Part shown: in pieces, positions 15,327 to 22,413 of the stretch
How positions within the stretch are numbered: the stretch's first letter is position 1
How the letters are laid out: every line of letters starts with the position of its first letter
DNA from: Verrucomicrobiia bacterium DG1235
Lineage (GTDB): Bacteria > Verrucomicrobiota > Verrucomicrobiia > Opitutales > Opitutaceae
NCBI GenBank assembly: GCA_000155695.1
Contig: DS990592.1
Location: forward strand, 1,140,232-1,204,231
Length of the DNA: 64,000 bases
Reading direction: 5' to 3'
The notes under the pieces: model-generated
The model's database searches: none
What the model saw: only the letters and a program-made list of their open reading frames with translations
What the model was told of the DNA's origin: nothing
Translations under genes and position numbers: made by a program

Positions 15327-16219
15327 AGAAGCGTCGAGCCGTCGACCACCTTCGCGAGAGCCGCGGCTTTTCCCTGCGGCGATCCTGCGGGCTTATGTCC
15401 ATGTCGAGAAGCAGCTACGCCTACGAGCCGTCCCGCGACGACTCCGAGCTGGCGGGGCTGCTCAGGGAGAAGGCCCTCGAGCGCAAGCGATGGGGCTACC
15501 GCCGGCTGCACGTGCTGGTCAGGCGCGAAGGCATGGAGGTCAACCTCAAGCGGACCTACCGCGTGTACCGCGACGAGGGGCTGCAGGTGAGGCGCCGCAA
15601 GAGGAAGCGCCATCGCGTGGCCAGGACCTTCGAGCCGTTCGTCTCCACCGAACCCAACCAGCGGTGGAGCATGGACTTCGTGCACGACTCCACATGGAAG
15701 GGGCGGACGATGAGGATGCTCACTGTCGTGGACGACTGCACCAAGGAGTGCCTATGGATCGAGGTCGCCACCTCGATCCCGGGAAGCCGGGTGTCGCAGA
15801 TCCTCGGCCACCTGTCCGAGCTGCGGGGCAAGCCCGGGAGGATACACAGCGACAACGGCCCGGAGTTCGCCGGCATGGCGCTGGACCGGTGGTGCTACGA
15901 GAACGGCGTCGAGCACACCTTTATCCAGCCCGGCAAGCCGCAGCAGAACTGCTACGCGGAGAGCTTCAACGGGAAGCTTCGCGACGAGTGCCTCAACGAG
16001 CATTGGTTCGACAGCGTCGTCCACGCTCGAGGCGTCGTCGAGAGCTGGTGGGAGGACTACAACGAGGTGCGTCCGCACTCCAGTCTGGGTAACCTGACGC
16101 CGAGGCGCTACGCAGCCAAACTGGCGGCGAGCCCCCTAGGGGGCTTGGGTAGGAATGATACAGTTGACCAATCCAGAAACAATAACCACAAAACAACTAC
16201 GGAAGCCTCTCACTGCTGA
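15311..16219 (+). CDS. IS3-family transposase OrfB (copy 1)
   Basis: This is the catalytic part of the transposase, in the -1 frame relative to OrfA. The retroviral-integrase-like DDE core is visible: an Asp in WSMDFVHDSTWKGR, an Asp in IHSDNGPEFAG, and a Glu in CYAESFNGKLRDECLNEHWF. The N-terminal HTH_21-like part (LREKALERKRWGYRRLHVLVRREGM) is intact. I give the coordinates from the slip site, because no independent start codon is convincing. Confidence 0.92.
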   Translation: MVKPVEKRRAVDHLRESRGFSLRRSCGLMSMSRSSYAYEPSRDDSELAGLLREKALERKRWGYRRLHVLVRREGMEVNLKRTYRVYRDEGLQVRRRKRKRHRVARTFEPFVSTEPNQRWSMDFVHDSTWKGRTMRMLTVVDDCTKECLWIEVATSIPGSRVSQILGHLSELRGKPGRIHSDNGPEFAGMALDRWCYENGVEHTFIQPGKPQQNCYAESFNGKLRDECLNEHWFDSVVHARGVVESWWEDYNEVRPHSSLGNLTPRRYAAKLAASPLGGLGRNDTVDQSRNNNHKTTTEASHC

Positions 16220-16412
16220 CGGTACTGAAAGGGGGAGCAGGTCAGACGCAGCAAGGGCGGATCAACCCAACTACTTTCTCAACGGGCCTCTAGGCCCTCG
16301 CGTATCACTTTGACGTTGGCAGAATAAGAAAGGAAAACGCATTCAGGAACAGAACACAAGACTACCTGATAAACTGAATATTTGCGTCACTGGCGATTTT
16401 AGAATCCGCATT

Positions 16413-16928
16413 GTGCGCAGAAACGACTCGAAAGCATTCTATCGGATGATCGACGACCATCGTTCCGATCTACGCACATGGCTTTCATGGGTGGACGATG
16501 TCACCAGCGAAGAAGACATCGCTTGGCGCTACGAGCAGTGCTCGATTTCTAAGTCAGAAGGTAAATCGTTGAGGTTCTTTGTTCTGCACAACGAGTCTAT
16601 TATCGGAATGCTGGCAGCAAAGAGAATCGATTGGGGAGCTAGCCTCGCAGAGCTTTCGTACAATCTTGATCCTAGTTTTCGCGGTCGTGGTGTTATCACC
16701 AAAGCTTGCAAAGAGCTTATTTCGTATTTCGAAAGTTCATTAGGTATCGAGAATTTTGAGATCCATACAGCGATTGGAAATCGAGCCAGCGAGCGAGTTG
16801 CAGAAAGACTGGGCTTCGAATTCATCAGGATAGATGAGAAGGTGGAGCAGCTTCATGGCGAATGGATCCATCATAAAATTTATGCCAACAAGTCAGCTCA
16901 TACAACTCCGGCCATCGCTCCGCGATGA
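16413..16928 (+). CDS. GNAT-family N-acetyltransferase, RimJ/RimL-like (cassette 19)
   Basis: The 171-residue protein resembles RimJ/RimL-type acetyltransferases: LRTWLSWVDDVTSEEDIAWRY, the acetyl-CoA loop R90-G-R-G93 in LDPSFRGRGVITKACKEL, and IHTAIGNRASERVAERLGFEFI. Such enzymes acetylate protein N-termini, aminoglycosides or small amines; the target is unknown. The GTG at 16413 is the first start in frame, but the frame is open upstream and the sequence DFRIRIV just before looks like the first strand of the fold, so translation may begin further left at a non-ATG codon. The tail ANKSAHTTPAIAPR comes from attC. Confidence 0.82.
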   Translation: MRRNDSKAFYRMIDDHRSDLRTWLSWVDDVTSEEDIAWRYEQCSISKSEGKSLRFFVLHNESIIGMLAAKRIDWGASLAELSYNLDPSFRGRGVITKACKELISYFESSLGIENFEIHTAIGNRASERVAERLGFEFIRIDEKVEQLHGEWIHHKIYANKSAHTTPAIAPR

Positions 16929-16955
16929 CCTCCGCGTATGGCTTCAGCGTTCTGC
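16883..16955 (+). repeat. attC site, 73 bp
   Basis: R'' is TGCCAAC at 16883-16889 and R' is GTTCTGC at 16949-16955. Confidence 0.9.
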
Positions 16956-16963
16956 GAAAGAAA

Positions 16964-17302
16964 ATGAATCCACCTCTATCAGACCGATGTCTTCCAACCA
17001 AAAATCCTACGGAAGGATCTATTCCTAGCGAATCATCGACCAAAGCGATTATTCCTACAACCTCCCCAGACGTCACAGTTAGAGTTTATGAAAGAAAAGA
17101 CGGAAGCTATGGGTTTGAGTACATAGCATGGTCAAGACCGAGTCCCGGCTTCGACCCAAATGAGCATGCATGGATGAGATACGACCCGACTAGTGTTCCT
17201 ATTTTGGATACGTTAGGTAGAGCGATTGAAGTTGCGAAAGAATACGCAACGAATGAAGGATTAAAGATAAATGACGAAAAGGTTGAAAAGAATGAAAACT
17301 AG
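16964..17302 (+). CDS. Hypothetical protein (cassette 20)
   Basis: A 112-residue soluble protein with a low-complexity Ser/Thr/Pro N-terminal third (MNPPLSDRCLPTKNPTEGSIPSESSTKAIIPTTSPD) followed by a compact part (VTVRVYERKDGSYGFEYIAWSRPSPGFDPNEHAWMRYD) and a C-terminal helix. No family is recognised. The stop is directly followed by R''. Confidence 0.68.
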   Translation: MNPPLSDRCLPTKNPTEGSIPSESSTKAIIPTTSPDVTVRVYERKDGSYGFEYIAWSRPSPGFDPNEHAWMRYDPTSVPILDTLGRAIEVAKEYATNEGLKINDEKVEKNEN

Positions 17303-17374
17303 GCAGAACCAGTCGTTTGTGGCAATGTCGGTTACGCTCCGCTCCACCGCCATCGCCACAACTTAGCGTTAGCA
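17303..17374 (+). repeat. attC site, 72 bp
   Basis: R'' is GCAGAAC at 17303-17309 and R' is GTTAGCA at 17368-17374. The arms GTTTGTGGCAATGTCGG and CCGCCATCGCCACAAC differ from those of the other sites of this size. Confidence 0.88.
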
Positions 17375-17641
17375 GAAAGTAATCGTTAAGTTTAGGCAGC
17401 TATCGCGACAAGCGGAGAAGAGACACACGGAAAGAAACGAGGTATTCAGACGAACACGACAGGAAGGATTGGGTTGAGATGAAAAGTAACGAAACGAAAG
17501 ATCAGGTTGTGATGAAAGGTTGTGCTAACCAGTCGCTCGATACAACTCGGCCCAAGCGCCCGAGTTGTGGACGCAGCAAGGACGTATCTCACCCTACTCT
17601 TTCACATCCACCAATCTAGGCCCTCGCGTATCAGCTTCACG
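17369..17641 (+). other. Cassette 21, minimal cassette without a convincing gene
   Basis: The ends GTTAGCA and TGCTAAC match fully, but only 148 bases lie between core and attC. A 46-codon frame (17479-17619) begins behind an AGGAAGGA sequence, but two thirds of it is attC. I see no recognisable gene. A non-coding RNA, a regulatory cassette or a remnant are all possible. Confidence 0.6.
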
Positions 17642-17647
17642 TTCTGC
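17523..17647 (+). repeat. attC site, 125 bp (long class)
   Basis: R'' is TGCTAAC at 17523-17529 and R' is GTTCTGC at 17641-17647. It is close to the sites at 2588 and 3841. Confidence 0.9.
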
Positions 17648-17655
17648 AAAAATAA

Positions 17656-18594
17656 ATGAAAACATTTCTACGCATCCTGACCATAGTAGTGGTCGTACCG
17701 GTCGTTGGTATGATCGTCGCCATTGTCGCTTCAACCGTTCTCAGCAACTCGAAGATTGCCGATGAGAATAGTGAACTCAAATCACGCATCACGATGCTAG
17801 AGAAACAACTCGGCGAGCTTAAGAATCAACCTGACCTTCTGTTATCCAAAGCAATAGACTTGAGAAACACGAATAGACCAAGTGAAGCAAAAGATACGTT
17901 ATTCGAGCTACAAGAGAAGTATTCGAATTTCAAAAGTGACGAAATTAATAAACTAATTTCTGAATTGGACTACGAGATCATTGTTCAGAAAGAACTCGAA
18001 GCAGAAGAACAAAAAAGGAAAGATGAAGAAGAAAGCCGGTTAGCCGAAGAAAAAGCCAAACACCTTGAGCAACAAAGAATCGAAGAAGAACGGTTAGCTA
18101 ACGAAAGAAAGATAGCCTTAGCTGCAGCTACAAAGAATCTAAAGAGTTCAGTTGATGAAATAAAAGAGATCGAGTTCTTCAAGGACCGATCCTCACCAGA
18201 TACAAACGCGGTCAAAAACATTCACGCATACATCGGAAAAAAGGGAAACCAAGTTTGGCTCAGATTCAAGATGAGCTACAACAGTGATGACTGGCTATTT
18301 GTGGAATCCGCTACTTTCAAAGTCGACGGAGAGTTAGTCACACTCAAGTACAACTTCTTCGATGACTGGGAACGCGACAACGGATATGGAGGCATCTGGG
18401 AGTGGAAAGACGTTTCAGTAGATCGAGAAATATGGAATCTAATAAATCAAATTTCTGATTCAGATGACACGATGATGCGTTATGGAGGACGTCAATACCA
18501 TCACGACAGAAAGGTTTCTAGCCGAGAGAAAGCAGCACTCAAGAATGTGATCTTAGCGTATGAGGCAATGGGAGGCGTTCCCCCCGAAAAATGA
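17656..18594 (+). CDS. Membrane-anchored coiled-coil protein (cassette 22)
   Basis: The 312-residue protein has one N-terminal membrane segment (ILTIVVVVPVVGMIVAIVASTVL, about 7-29), a coiled coil (about 35-155, strongly charged: KELEAEEQKRKDEEESRLAEEKAKHLEQQ), and a C-terminal globular part (about 165-312) with IHAYIGKKGNQVWLRFKMSYNSDDWLFVESATFKVDGE, which looks like a ligand-binding or structural beta domain. It probably faces the periplasm. No family is recognised for the C-terminal domain. The ends GTTCTGC/GCAGAAC match fully. Confidence 0.75.
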   Translation: MKTFLRILTIVVVVPVVGMIVAIVASTVLSNSKIADENSELKSRITMLEKQLGELKNQPDLLLSKAIDLRNTNRPSEAKDTLFELQEKYSNFKSDEINKLISELDYEIIVQKELEAEEQKRKDEEESRLAEEKAKHLEQQRIEEERLANERKIALAAATKNLKSSVDEIKEIEFFKDRSSPDTNAVKNIHAYIGKKGNQVWLRFKMSYNSDDWLFVESATFKVDGELVTLKYNFFDDWERDNGYGGIWEWKDVSVDREIWNLINQISDSDDTMMRYGGRQYHHDRKVSSREKAALKNVILAYEAMGGVPPEK

Positions 18595-18598
18595 AGAA

Positions 18599-18671
18599 GC
18601 AGAACCAGACGGTCGATACAACTGCGGTCAGCGCTCCGCGCTGATCCTCGCGTATCACCTCGACGTTCTCT
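18599..18671 (+). repeat. attC site, 73 bp
   Basis: R'' is GCAGAAC at 18599-18605 and R' is GTTCTCT at 18665-18671. The centre is GTCAGCGCTCCGCGCTGAT. Confidence 0.9.
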
Positions 18672-18676
18672 AAAAA

Positions 18677-19129
18677 ATGAAATTCATCACCACAGTCGTA
18701 GCGATATTTCTATTCTCTTCGATTTCCTTAGCAGAGCTAACAACCACTAAAGAAAAGACGGAACTCGGAGAACGCACGACCTACTATCGAAATGGAGAAA
18801 AGATTTTCGTCGAAGAGTATTTCGATATTGGAACGAAGGAAACAGGAAGAAGGTACTACGATCAGTATGTGATCCTGGATGGTCGAGGTGTTCTATCGCT
18901 TAGCACCTTCCTAATAACTCCAAAATGGGAAATCAAAGGGATTGAAGGATTAAACATATCAGCTATGCCAGAAGACGGTTTGGTACTGATTGAATACAAC
19001 GAAATAAAAGAAGGTTTCACGATTAACGAAGGGGGCCTTTTAGTTCCTTTCACCGATTCTGAATACGAGGAATCATGCGTACCTACTGACTTCTCAGAAT
19101 ATCGATATGAAAAAAACGACAAAGAATAA
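18677..19129 (+). CDS. Exported hypothetical protein (cassette 23)
   Basis: The 150-residue protein begins with a signal peptide (MKFITTVVAIFLFSSISLA, about 1-19) followed by an acidic beta-rich body (TYYRNGEKIFVEEYFDIGTKETGRRYYDQYVILDGRGVLSLSTF). It is probably periplasmic. No family is recognised with confidence. It stops 4 bases before R''. Confidence 0.7.
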   Translation: MKFITTVVAIFLFSSISLAELTTTKEKTELGERTTYYRNGEKIFVEEYFDIGTKETGRRYYDQYVILDGRGVLSLSTFLITPKWEIKGIEGLNISAMPEDGLVLIEYNEIKEGFTINEGGLLVPFTDSEYEESCVPTDFSEYRYEKNDKE

Positions 19130-19133
19130 ATCC

Positions 19134-19194
19134 AGAGAACCAGTCGGTTCTCACAACGAGCGCAAGCGCTCGTCGTGAGACCTCGGCGTTAGCA
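19134..19194 (+). repeat. attC site, 61 bp (short class)
   Basis: R'' is AGAGAAC at 19134-19140 and R' is GTTAGCA at 19188-19194. The centre is CGAGCGCAAGCGCTCG. Confidence 0.9.
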
Positions 19195-19200
19195 GAAATA

Positions 19201-19578
19201 ATGGAAACTGGCTTCTTAGCACTGATGATCGCTCTCGCCGTGGACTTTAAGTTCAGAAAGATGAGAAATGAAACCCTATCAAGCGAAGAGTATCATCGAC
19301 TCTCTTACAGAACATCTGGAAACGAGACATACGTCTTCCTTGGAGTATTCGCCATTCTGTTTATCGCGGACCAGAACCTCCCAAACTTAGGAAAAGAGAT
19401 CAACCTCGTAGCGTACGGACTTCTGGTTGTTTGGATGCTCTACTCAAGATTGAGGATCTACATCGAAGCAAAAATAAAGAAGATAAACCCTGAGTATACT
19501 CGTTATGCACTGTTTAGCCTCGTTGTCGTTGGATTTGCTTCGGCACTATTAATCAACGATGAAATCAAAAGATTCTGA
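19201..19578 (+). CDS. Membrane protein, unknown function (cassette 24)
   Basis: The 125-residue protein has a short N-terminal hydrophobic segment (FLALMIALAVDF) and three stronger ones (YVFLGVFAILFIADQ, about 44-58; LVAYGLLVVWMLY, about 70-82; YALFSLVVVGFASALLI, about 103-119). No family is recognised. Its left end GTTAGCA and its R'' ATCTAAC match at five of seven bases. The attC behind it is split by an IS256-family element. Confidence 0.7.
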   Translation: METGFLALMIALAVDFKFRKMRNETLSSEEYHRLSYRTSGNETYVFLGVFAILFIADQNLPNLGKEINLVAYGLLVVWMLYSRLRIYIEAKIKKINPEYTRYALFSLVVVGFASALLINDEIKRF

Positions 19579-19634
19579 ATACAAAAATATTTATCTAACC
19601 AGGCATCGCACACAATGTCGGCAAACGCTCGCCT

Positions 19635-20978
19635 GGCGGTGTAACGTTTTTTGTGTAAGTCGCTTTTTCCGGAGTTGTTCTATTTGTTGATGTTGTCGGT
19701 GATTCTCTCGCCGAACTCAATGGTGAAACGGTTCAGGGCCGCAGGCCAGTCGCGAACCGGATGGGTCCACTTCTTGGATATGTTCTTCGCCGAGAGGTAG
19801 AACAGCTTGTAGAGCGAGTCCAGCGTGGGGAAGAGGTTGCGGTGGCGGCTGACCTTGCGAAACGAGCTGTTGAGCGACTCGATCGCGTTGGTCGTATATA
19901 TGATCTTTCGGATCTCCGGCGGGTAGTCGAAGAACGGGACCACCCGCTCCCAGTTCGATTCCCAACTTTGGCCGATGGCGGGGAGACGTTCGTCGTAGGT
20001 TTCTCGGAACTCGTCCAAGGCGGCTTTCGCCGCCTCGGCGCTGGAGGCGTTGTACACGTTCTTTAGCTGGGCGGCCACCGCCTTGCGTTCCTTCCAACTC
20101 ACGAACTTCAGGCTGTTGCGAAGCATGTGCACTATGCACAGCTGCACCTTGGCCAGCGGGAAGACCGACTCGATGGCCTCGGGCAAGCCCTTCAGCCCGT
20201 CCACGCAGCATATCAGGATATCGGATACGCCTCGGTTTTGAAGTTCGGTGAACACGCCCAGCCAGAAGCGCGAACCCTCGTTCTGCGAGGACCACATCCC
20301 CAGTATCTCCTTGCGGCCCTCCAGGTTGACGGCAAGGGCAAGGTAGATCGCTCGCGAACTTACCTTCCCCTCGTGCCTGACCTTCGCCACGATGGCGTCG
20401 AAGTAGACGATCGGGTAGAGGCGCTCCAGCGGACGGGACTGCCATGCCTTGACCTCTTCGGCAACCGCGTCGGTGGCGTTTGAGATGAGCATCGGCGAGA
20501 CCTCCACCTTGTAGATCTCCTTGAGGTGCTCCTGGATCTCGCGAACGGTCAGACCACGCGAGTACAGGCTGACGATAGCATCGTCGAAGCCGTCGAAGTG
20601 GCGCTGCCCCTTAGGCACGAGAACGGGCTCGAAGTCGCCGTCGCGATCTCGCGGCACCTTAACCTCGATCTTCCCGTCGTCGCTTCGCAAGCTCTTCTTG
20701 CTGTGACCGTTGCGTGCGTCACCGCCTGGCTTGATCCTCTTGCCATGTTTGTCGTAGCCTAAATGGGTAGTGAGCTCGGCATCCATCACTCGGTTTATCA
20801 GCCGCCTTTTCAGTTCGGTCAAAAGCCCGTCGGGGCCGGTGAGGTCCTCGGGCTTGCTGTAGTTCTCAAGGAGCTGGTCAAGCAGCTCGTCCTTGATCTT
20901 GTCTTTCATCGTAGGGTGTCCTTTATGCTTACGAACAACCCCAGAGCCAGCTACTTACACAAAATTTTGTACACCCTC
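19635..20978 (-). mobile_element. IS256-family insertion sequence (1344 bp)
   Basis: The ends GGCGGTGTAACG and, on the other strand, GAGGGTGTACAA are imperfect inverted repeats that continue with TTTTGTGTAAGT and end in GTTGTTC. The 8-bp target duplication GCTCGCCT is at 19627-19634 and 20979-20986. The element carries one intact transposase on the minus strand and looks recent. It lies in the left part of an attC. Confidence 0.94.
19680..20909 (-). CDS. IS256-family transposase
   Basis: The 409-residue protein is a full-length mutator-type transposase. Typical motifs are visible: HLGYDKHGKRIKPGGDARNGHSKK, GLTVREIQEHLKEIYKVEVSPMLIS, the first catalytic Asp in YPIVYFDAIVAKVRHEGKV, the second in ILICCVDGLKGLPEAIES, the C/H..H region QLCIVHMLRNSLKFV, and IIYTTNAIESLNSSFRK with the catalytic Glu. 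Nothing is missing, so it is probably active. Confidence 0.95.
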   Translation of the reverse strand: MKDKIKDELLDQLLENYSKPEDLTGPDGLLTELKRRLINRVMDAELTTHLGYDKHGKRIKPGGDARNGHSKKSLRSDDGKIEVKVPRDRDGDFEPVLVPKGQRHFDGFDDAIVSLYSRGLTVREIQEHLKEIYKVEVSPMLISNATDAVAEEVKAWQSRPLERLYPIVYFDAIVAKVRHEGKVSSRAIYLALAVNLEGRKEILGMWSSQNEGSRFWLGVFTELQNRGVSDILICCVDGLKGLPEAIESVFPLAKVQLCIVHMLRNSLKFVSWKERKAVAAQLKNVYNASSAEAAKAALDEFRETYDERLPAIGQSWESNWERVVPFFDYPPEIRKIIYTTNAIESLNSSFRKVSRHRNLFPTLDSLYKLFYLSAKNISKKWTHPVRDWPAALNRFTIEFGERITDNINK

Positions 20979-21077
20979 GCTCGCCTCATTCACAACGACC
21001 CCATGGAAATCAACCACAACAGACTTGGAACCTCAATCGAAGCCGCCATCGTGTGGATTTGACGTTCGACGAAAATA

Positions 21078-21455
21078 ATGAAACCAAAGCAATGGGAACT
21101 ATGGCTAGGAAGGCCCAGATCAGTTTGGTGGATGCTGACCCCAATCATCCTGATCCTGTTGTCGCTCTGCATTGCCTTCATTGTTGATCTGGCGGGCTAC
21201 AACACACCGGCTTTTGTCGGTGATGCGTACTCGTTCTTTTTATTCGGATGTTTCGCTTGCATGGTTATTTCTAGCAGTGCGTATGCTCTGCTGAGCGCCA
21301 TCCTCGTTTTGGCCCCTGCTTGGCTGATTCTCGCTTTCGGAACACAAGAAATAGAAAAAGAAATTTGGTTTTGGTTGGTCACCGCAATAACGACAGTATT
21401 GGGATCAACAGCATTCATACGATATTCAAGAATCTGGAAGATGCATAGAAGATGA
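21078..21455 (+). CDS. Membrane protein, unknown function (cassette 25, last of the array)
   Basis: The 125-residue protein starts 7 bases after the core GTTCGAC. It has three or four hydrophobic segments (TPIILILLSLCIAFIVDLAG, about 21-40; FFLFGCFACMVISSSAYALLSAILVLAPAWLILAFG, about 52-88; FWLVTAITTVLGSTAFI, about 95-112). No family is recognised. The gene is complete, but its attC is missing: 24 bases after the stop the sequence enters the second IS3-family copy. Confidence 0.72.
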   Translation: MKPKQWELWLGRPRSVWWMLTPIILILLSLCIAFIVDLAGYNTPAFVGDAYSFFLFGCFACMVISSSAYALLSAILVLAPAWLILAFGTQEIEKEIWFWLVTAITTVLGSTAFIRYSRIWKMHRR

Positions 21456-21504
21456 ACCTCGAAGCATTCAAAGAAAGATTGACCTGCTCCCCCTTTCAGT
21501 ACCG

Positions 21505-22413
21505 TCAGCAGTGAGAGGCTTCCGTAGTTGTTTTGTGGTTATTGTTTCTGGATTGGTCAACTGTATCATTCCTACCCAAGCCCCCTAGGGGGCTCGCCGC
21601 CAGTTTGGCTGCGTAGCGCCTCGGCGTCAGGTTACCCAGACTGGAGTGCGGACGCACCTCGTTGTAGTCCTCCCACCAGCTCTCGACGACGCCTCGAGCG
21701 TGGACGACGCTGTCGAACCAATGCTCGTTGAGGCACTCGTCGCGAAGCTTCCCGTTGAAGCTCTCCGCGTAGCAGTTCTGCTGCGGCTTGCCGGGCTGGA
21801 TAAAGGTGTGCTCGACGCCGTTCTCGTAGCACCACCGGTCCAGCGCCATGCCGGCGAACTCCGGGCCGTTGTCGCTGTGTATCCTCCCGGGCTTGCCCCG
21901 CAGCTCGGACAGGTGGCCGAGGATCTGCGACACCCGGCTTCCCGGGATCGAGGTGGCGACCTCGATCCATAGGCACTCCTTGGTGCAGTCGTCCACGACA
22001 GTGAGCATCCTCATCGTCCGCCCCTTCCATGTGGAGTCGTGCACGAAGTCCATGCTCCACCGCTGGTTGGGTTCGGTGGAGACGAACGGCTCGAAGGTCC
22101 TGGCCACGCGATGGCGCTTCCTCTTGCGGCGCCTCACCTGCAGCCCCTCGTCGCGGTACACGCGGTAGGTCCGCTTGAGGTTGACCTCCATGCCTTCGCG
22201 CCTGACCAGCACGTGCAGCCGGCGGTAGCCCCATCGCTTGCGCTCGAGGGCCTTCTCCCTGAGCAGCCCCGCCAGCTCGGAGTCGTCGCGGGACGGCTCG
22301 TAGGCGTAGCTGCTTCTCGACATGGACATAAGCCCGCAGGATCGCCGCAGGGAAAAGCCGCGGCTCTCGCGAAGGTGGTCGACGGCTCGACGCTTCTCTA
22401 CGGGCTTGACCAG
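21505..22413 (-). CDS. IS3-family transposase OrfB (copy 2)
   Basis: It has the same translation as the OrfB of copy 1, with all three DDE residues. It is expressed by -1 frameshifting from OrfA at the heptamer at 22413-22419. Coordinates are given from the slip site. Confidence 0.92.
   Translation of the reverse strand: MVKPVEKRRAVDHLRESRGFSLRRSCGLMSMSRSSYAYEPSRDDSELAGLLREKALERKRWGYRRLHVLVRREGMEVNLKRTYRVYRDEGLQVRRRKRKRHRVARTFEPFVSTEPNQRWSMDFVHDSTWKGRTMRMLTVVDDCTKECLWIEVATSIPGSRVSQILGHLSELRGKPGRIHSDNGPEFAGMALDRWCYENGVEHTFIQPGKPQQNCYAESFNGKLRDECLNEHWFDSVVHARGVVESWWEDYNEVRPHSSLGNLTPRRYAAKLAASPLGGLGRNDTVDQSRNNNHKTTTEASHC

Larger units (their letters stand above)
14971..16244 (+). mobile_element. 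IS3-family insertion sequence, IS407-type, copy 1 (1274 bp)
   Basis: Terminal inverted repeats are TGACCTGCTCCCC at 14971-14983 and its complement at 16232-16244. A 4-bp duplication GACG flanks it (14967-14970 and 16245-16248). It has two overlapping frames, orfA and orfB, joined by a slippery A-AAA-AAC at 15305-15311. The 4-bp duplication and end sequence fit the IS407 subgroup. It is much more GC-rich than the cassettes. The second copy at 21480-22753 has the same length and identical protein translations. Confidence 0.95.
14919..16321 (+). repeat. attC site of the long class, split by an IS3-family element
   Basis: R'' is GTCGAAC at 14919-14925 and R' is GTTGGCA at 16315-16321. Removing the element (14971-16244) and one GACG copy leaves a 125-bp site with the same body as those at 2588, 3841 and 17523. 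The break is at GTGGACG/CAGCAAGG, in the spacer arm rather than in the core pairs. Confidence 0.9.
19593..21070 (+). repeat. attC site of the long class, split by an IS256-family element
   Basis: R'' is ATCTAAC at 19593-19599 and R' is GTTCGAC at 21064-21070. Removing the element and one copy of the 8-bp duplication leaves a 126-bp site whose arms GGCATCGCACACAATGTCGG and CCGCCATCGTGTGGAT are complementary. Confidence 0.9.
111..21479 (+). mobile_element. Integron gene-cassette array, 25 cassettes, integrase not in window
   Basis: All genes lie on the + strand, mostly one per segment, and every junction holds an imperfect palindrome ending in a 7-base core (GTTnnnn or GATnnnn). The cassette lefts start at 147, 708, 1598, 2219, 2707, 3274, 3961, 4579, 5185, 10402, 10861, 11299, 11989, 12532, 12945, 13722, 14248, 14583, 16316, 16950, 17369, 17642, 18666, 19189 and 21065. 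For 21 of 24 testable cassettes the left 7-mer is the exact reverse complement of the R'' 7-mer at the right end of the same cassette; this is what circularisation by an integron integrase produces. No intI is present, so the platform must lie left of the window or be lost. The array is visibly AT-richer than the chromosome to its right. Confidence 0.93.

Noticed and set aside
15490-16092. 200-codon frame inside IS3 copy 1 (and its twin at 21632-22234)
   Set aside because: It is an out-of-frame shadow of OrfB in GC-rich DNA; the translation is Arg/Ala-rich with no family features.
1-22000. Integron integrase gene inside the array
   Set aside because: No tyrosine-recombinase motifs were found in any frame; the only recombinases here are the IS3- and IS256-family transposases.
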